NCBI GenBank assembly: GCA_016202875.1
Contig: JACQNX010000022.1
Span: forward strand, 1-8,736
Direction of reading: 5' to 3'
DNA from: Candidatus Aenigmatarchaeota archaeon
GTDB taxonomy: Archaea; Aenigmatarchaeota; Aenigmatarchaeia; GW2011-AR5
DNA length: 8,736 bases
Shown here: one piece after another, positions 5,967 to 8,736 of the stretch
Position numbering within the stretch: position 1 is the stretch's first letter
How the letters are laid out: each line of letters opens with the position of its first letter
Translations under genes and position numbers: made by a program
Notes under the pieces: generated by a model
What the model was told of the DNA's origin: nothing
Seen by the model: only the letters and a program-made list of their open reading frames with translations
The model's database searches: none

Positions 5967-6020
5967 TGAGATGCACAAAGATACCATGGGCTTTAGCCCA
6001 TGGTTACATAGGGCATCTCA
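5967..6020. repeat. Nested palindrome with symmetric 8x8 internal loop
   Basis: The inner arms ACCATGGGCT (5983-5992) and AGCCCATGGT (5995-6004) pair perfectly around TT. The outer arms TGAGATGC (5967-5974) and GCATCTCA (6013-6020) also pair perfectly. The two unpaired spacers are each exactly eight bases. The RNA of either strand could form a two-stem structure of 54 bases. It lies between the stop of the HAD gene and the start of the PIN gene, both on the minus strand. No T-run follows on the minus strand, so it is not a classic terminator. Possible identities are a solo end or small non-autonomous relative of an IS200/IS605-type element, an untranslated-region regulatory structure, or a protein-binding palindrome. 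Confidence 0.7.
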
Positions 6021-6036
6021 TATCTAAAACCTTTTC

Positions 6037-6648
6037 TTATATCTTCACGCCCACTTTCTTCAAGTCTTGCCTGAGTTGCGACGCATTCCTGAAATGTAAG
6101 GTTTTCATGCCAAGCCTCTTCGCGGGCAAAAGCAGCTCTTTCCTGTCGTCTATGTAAACTATCTCTTCTGGTCTCAGTCCTGACTTATTTATTGCGATCC
6201 TGTACATCTTCTTCTGCGGCTTCATGCAGCCAACATCGCAGGAAAGGATAACAGGCGAAAATTCCTTAAACAAGCCGCGCTTTTCATTCACACCCTTCAC
6301 AACAGAAGTTATGTTTGACAATATCCCTATCTTGTAGCCGTTTCTTTTTGCATTTTTTGCCAAGGACAACGTTCTCTTGTTCAGCTTGATCAGTCTTGTA
6401 TATGTTGACAAAAACAGTTCCCCTATGTATTTTTGGCTTTTCCCAGTCTTCTCTGCTATGGCCATGTAGTAATCGCGCGACTTTATCCATCCCTTCAGTA
6501 TCTGTGAATGGAGACTCGCCTTGCGTACGAATACGCGCTTGCCCAGCTTCCTGTTGAGCGCATCGTGCACAGGGTCTATGCTACCTGACGTTAAGACTCC
6601 GCCATAATCGAAAAGCAGGCACTTGATTTTGCTCTTCCTTTTTTTCAT
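6037..6648 (-). CDS. HAD-superfamily hydrolase (subfamily IA-like)
   Basis: 203 residues. HAD enzymes remove phosphate from small molecules through an aspartyl intermediate. All four motifs are visible: motif I CLLFDYGGVLTSG with nucleophile Asp14, motif II GILSNIT with Ser111, motif III Lys143 in GCMKPQKKMY, and motif IV YIDDRKE with Asp167 and Asp168. The helical cap between about 20 and 95 is of the C1 type. The second residue after the nucleophile is Gly16 rather than Asp; this is normal in the YihX-like branch (FDxGxV), so it does not by itself suggest inactivity. The frame stays open upstream to 6948, but that part lies opposite the membrane-protein gene and lacks family similarity. The ATG at 6648 leads directly into the Lys-rich N-terminus and motif I. 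No ribosome site precedes it, in line with a leaderless message. The substrate is unknown. Confidence 0.9.
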   Translation of the reverse strand: MKKRKSKIKCLLFDYGGVLTSGSIDPVHDALNRKLGKRVFVRKASLHSQILKGWIKSRDYYMAIAEKTGKSQKYIGELFLSTYTRLIKLNKRTLSLAKNAKRNGYKIGILSNITSVVKGVNEKRGLFKEFSPVILSCDVGCMKPQKKMYRIAINKSGLRPEEIVYIDDRKELLLPAKRLGMKTLHFRNASQLRQDLKKVGVKI

Positions 6649-6671
6649 AAAAACTATCTTGGAAAGAAACC

Positions 6672-6679
6672 TTATTATA
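6672..6679. promoter_or_regulatory. Single TATA-like box in a divergent 51-base promoter
   Basis: TTATTATA on the plus strand, TATAATAA on the minus strand. Its centre is about 25 bases before the ATG at 6700 and about 28 bases before the ATG at 6648, so transcription in either direction would begin at or next to the start codon. Neither gene has a ribosome site, which agrees with leaderless transcripts. On the plus side the box is preceded by purine-rich GGAAAGAAAC, a fair TFB-recognition element; the minus side has a poorer one. Confidence 0.5.
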
Positions 6680-6699
6680 CAGCTAGATAAGATAAATTC

Positions 6700-7203
6700 A
6701 TGCCGCGGGCAACAAAAAGGGAACAGATAGACCTCATGCTGAAACAGGGCAAGTCCAATGACCGCATTCTTATGAACACGAGCCTGATAGTCGTCGCTTT
6801 CACAGCCTTCGCCCTCATCGTCACGCTGCAGTCTCAGATACTTGTAGCGCACAACATATTGGCCATGCAGCTCGTCCTTGCTATACCCCTTCTGCTGACC
6901 TCGACAATGGCGAATTCCAAGCTTGCCTACACCAAACATGAAACGCACTGGGAAACCCTCGCATGGGCGACATTCATTTTCGGCTACGGGTTCCTGCTCA
7001 ATGTTGTGGGCATTCTGATAGCCCTGCTTATAGAAATCGTGCCTGCATCTGTATTCTTTCTTGTTATAGTTTTCCTGACCTTTCTTTACTCAGCTGTGGA
7101 AATATCTTATAACAGAAATATCATTTCAAGACGGCTTACAAAGGATCTCATTTTCATCATGGTCCTTTTCATCTTCGGCATTCTGCCGATTCTCGCATTG
7201 TGA
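6700..7203 (+). CDS. Unrecognised five-helix membrane protein
   Basis: 167 residues; I do not recognise the family. It begins with a basic, soluble stretch (about 1-22, MPRATKREQ...). Five hydrophobic segments follow, at about 23-43, 50-70, 86-111, 113-135 and 149-167, with the last running to the C-terminus. Loop features include KHETHWET before helix 3 and YNRNIISRRLTKD before helix 5. The positive N-terminus and the basic fourth loop suggest a cytoplasmic N-terminus. No catalytic motif is evident. It is read divergently from the HAD gene with a shared TATA-like box, and its stop lies two bases from the stop of the convergent J-domain gene. The opposite-strand open frame across 6700-6948 is an extension of the HAD frame; the clear hydrophobic periodicity here makes this plus-strand gene the real one. 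Confidence 0.8.
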   Translation: MPRATKREQIDLMLKQGKSNDRILMNTSLIVVAFTAFALIVTLQSQILVAHNILAMQLVLAIPLLLTSTMANSKLAYTKHETHWETLAWATFIFGYGFLLNVVGILIALLIEIVPASVFFLVIVFLTFLYSAVEISYNRNIISRRLTKDLIFIMVLFIFGILPILAL

Positions 7204-7205
7204 TT

Positions 7206-8736
7206 TTACTTGGTTTTTATCCGGAATCTTATGCCTTTTGCACCGGGCGAGAAAAGCGACCGGTAAAAGAGGCTTGCAAAGTCATGCGCTTCTGATGCCC
7301 AGTAATATGTTATTCCACGTCTTCGTGCATAAGCTTTCTTCCTCAGCTCTGCTACTGTCTGGCTGACATCGGTGCCTGTGCTGGCGCCAAGCTCTTCAAT
7401 GCCTGATATATTGGATTCGACCCAGGAGTAACATCCTGTTTTGATGTTTATTCTGGCGCTATCTATCCATCTGGGTAAGGCTGCCAACCGTGCTTCATTA
7501 AGTTCCGTTATAAGGCCTGCTACTGTACCGCTGACGTCTTTGCCGTTTTCGCTTCCGGTAAGTTCAATTCTCTCGATTTCCCTCTGCGCATCGGAATAGT
7601 CTTCCATTGCGAGGGTGTGCCGGAAACGGGTCAAGGCGTCATTTATTTCGCCACTGTACATATCATTTCTAAGCTGCGCCACGGCTGCCTTTGCGCTTCT
7701 GCTTGCTGCAGGCAGTTTGCCGAACTCCTCCAGTTTTCTTATGGCAGACTGCTTATTCTCCCGTAAGACGCTTGTTCTTAATTCTGACACTAACTTGCGT
7801 TCGGAAAGGTTTCTTGTCAGGCCTTCCACTGTCTTGCGAAGATTGACGCCTCCTCGTTTCTCTGCACGCCTGATGTTTTCGATACATTCCTCTGCCTGCT
7901 TCCAGTATTCTCTTGCTGCGCTTCTCTTGTAATGGGCCAGATCGCTGGCGATATACCGCTTTGCAGCAGACATTTTGCCTTTCTCGATTTGCTTCCTCAG
8001 GTTGCTGGTCGCCTTTCTGGTTGCTTCGCTTGCACCGTCCCTAGAAATTTCAACAACACACAATTCTCTGTCGGCGCTGCGGAAATTGCCTGCATTGATA
8101 TACCTTTCGCATGCGGACAGCGCAGATCGAATCTTATAATTGCCGAGGCTTCTTTTCAAAGCTTCAACAGTGCTGCTCACATCTCTATCGGCTCTTCCCA
8201 TCGCCTCGATCTCGCGTATAGCGCTTTCGGCGCTGTTATAGATCCCGGCCTCCATGTCACGGATACAGGCCTGCTCCTTTGCGCGGAGTCTTGGCCCGAA
8301 AAGCTTCCCGTCCATATCAGCCACCGTTTCCTTTACGTCTTTTTTGTATTCTCTCCCCAGAGCCGTGATTTCTGATATTATTCTTCCCGCTTTTTCATAT
8401 GACCCTGCATCCATATGTTGCCCGAATCTTCTCATGGCATCTGACAGTTTTCTTTGGTATTCTCTTTCGTACGACCCATAGCCGCCATACATGCTTGAGA
8501 AAAATGAGAAAGGATCGCCATACGGGTTAAACCGGCCAGGGGAGCTGAGGTCATATGTGCGCCTTTTTCCAGTGTCGCTCAGCACGCCATAAGCCTCTCC
8601 GACGTTTTTGAAGCTTTCCTCTGCAGCACGATCTCCGGGGTTTTTGTCCGGATGGTATCTTTTGGCCAGTCTTTTATATGCCTTTTTTATCTCGGATTCG
8701 CTGGCGTGCCGTGAAACGCCCAAGACTTTGTAATAA
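7206..8736 (-). CDS. J-domain (DnaJ-like) protein with C-terminal helical repeats, N-terminus cut off
   Basis: The frame is open to the right edge, where it reads YYKVLGVSRHASESEIKKAY; only a few N-terminal residues are likely missing, so about 510 residues are visible. J domains stimulate Hsp70/DnaK ATPase. The essential HPD is in KRYHPDKNPGD, followed by AYGVLSDTGKRRTYD, then a Gly/Phe-rich linker (PGRFNPYGDPFSFFSSMYGG). After this there is no CxxCxGxG zinc finger and no usual DnaJ C-terminal domain, so it is a class III J-protein. Instead it carries about seven degenerate ~52-residue helical repeats, ending in a short aromatic segment and a basic tail (GAKGIRFRIKTK). I infer that the repeats bind a partner or form a scaffold and recruit DnaK to it. 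The TTG at 8723 is not the start: residues YYKVL upstream belong to helix I of the J domain. It converges on the membrane-protein gene with a two-base gap. Confidence 0.9.
   Translation of the reverse strand, partial: YYKVLGVSRHASESEIKKAYKRLAKRYHPDKNPGDRAAEESFKNVGEAYGVLSDTGKRRTYDLSSPGRFNPYGDPFSFFSSMYGGYGSYEREYQRKLSDAMRRFGQHMDAGSYEKAGRIISEITALGREYKKDVKETVADMDGKLFGPRLRAKEQACIRDMEAGIYNSAESAIREIEAMGRADRDVSSTVEALKRSLGNYKIRSALSACERYINAGNFRSADRELCVVEISRDGASEATRKATSNLRKQIEKGKMSAAKRYIASDLAHYKRSAAREYWKQAEECIENIRRAEKRGGVNLRKTVEGLTRNLSERKLVSELRTSVLRENKQSAIRKLEEFGKLPAASRSAKAAVAQLRNDMYSGEINDALTRFRHTLAMEDYSDAQREIERIELTGSENGKDVSGTVAGLITELNEARLAALPRWIDSARINIKTGCYSWVESNISGIEELGASTGTDVSQTVAELRKKAYARRRGITYYWASEAHDFASLFYRSLFSPGAKGIRFRIKTK
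7323..8447 (-). repeat. About seven degenerate ~52-residue repeats in the J-domain protein
   Basis: Counting residues from the TTG at 8723, the units run about 93-147, 148-199, 200-251, 252-312, 313-362, 363-414 and 415-467. The loose consensus is a helix, then aG.Y..A, then a helix with I.eIe.lg, then DVs.TV..L. The DV..TV anchor is DVKETV at 129, DVSSTV at 181, DVSGTV at 396 and DVSQTV at 452, with NLRKTV at 294 in the fourth unit. The aG.Y/F element is AGSYEKA, AGIYNSA, AGNFRSA, MEDYSDA and TGCYSWV. The third and fifth units have lost the DV..TV anchor. The spacing between the first two anchors is 52 residues and between the last two 56. The repeats are clear at protein level; I do not recognise them as a named family. 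Confidence 0.7.

Noticed and set aside
5983..6004. Strong palindrome as an intrinsic terminator of the HAD gene
   Set aside because: No T-run follows the stem on the minus strand, and archaeal termination depends mainly on T-tracts.
6601..6612. Gly16 in place of the second motif I Asp in the HAD protein as a sign of inactivity
   Set aside because: FDxGxV is the normal form in YihX-like HAD phosphatases, so this is not unusual.
6649..6948. N-terminal extension of the HAD frame by about 100 residues
   Set aside because: It lies opposite the membrane-protein gene, lacks HAD or signal features, and a good ATG with motif I close behind exists at 6648.
7400..7440. tRNA-like GATTCGACCC stretch
   Set aside because: It is inside the J-protein coding sequence and no matching acceptor or anticodon stems were found around it. 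No tRNA or CRISPR repeat pattern was seen elsewhere.
7615..8481. Plus-strand open frames opposite the J-domain gene
   Set aside because: The minus strand encodes a clear J domain and repeats; the plus frames have no recognisable features or ribosome sites.

Overview
The window is archaeal. It carries a close-packed minus-strand transcription cluster encoding RNA polymerase subunit E' (Rpb7-like) and the zinc-ribbon elongation factor Spt4, an archaeal-type PIN nuclease, and TATA-like boxes and AGGAG/AAGGTG ribosome-binding sites at sensible distances from the starts. I cannot place it more precisely; a euryarchaeal or DPANN-type genome would both fit.

Layout. Positions 1-2314 (plus strand) hold the end of a translationally coupled operon: the C-terminal part of a probable DegT/StrS-type aminotransferase, a protein of the ACC deaminase/D-cysteine desulfhydrase fold, and a SAM-dependent methyltransferase. 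Each junction is an ATGA overlap. This block is clearly AT-richer than the rest and looks like an accessory small-molecule or glycan-modification module. The ACC-deaminase-like protein has Tyr where the PLP-binding Lys should be.

Positions 2403-5916 (minus strand) read, in transcription order, PIN-domain protein, membrane-bound proton pyrophosphatase (hppA), rpoE', an unrecognised 99-residue protein, then spt4 (59 residues). The last three genes overlap one another. From memory, several euryarchaea have a soluble pyrophosphatase gene between a PIN gene and rpoE', so hppA here may be a replacement in place. The pump has the Lys signature of the K+-independent H+-PPase class.

Positions 5917-6036 hold two hairpin elements between the HAD and PIN genes. 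Positions 6037-7203 hold a HAD-family hydrolase (minus) and a five-helix membrane protein (plus). They diverge from a 51-base gap with one central TATA-like box, and both look leaderless.

Positions 7206-8736 (minus) hold a J-domain protein that runs off the right edge. Its C-terminal part has no zinc finger or usual DnaJ substrate domain; it consists of about seven degenerate ~52-residue helical repeats.

The intergenic gaps are all under 125 bases. I saw no rRNA, tRNA, CRISPR array or transposase gene.
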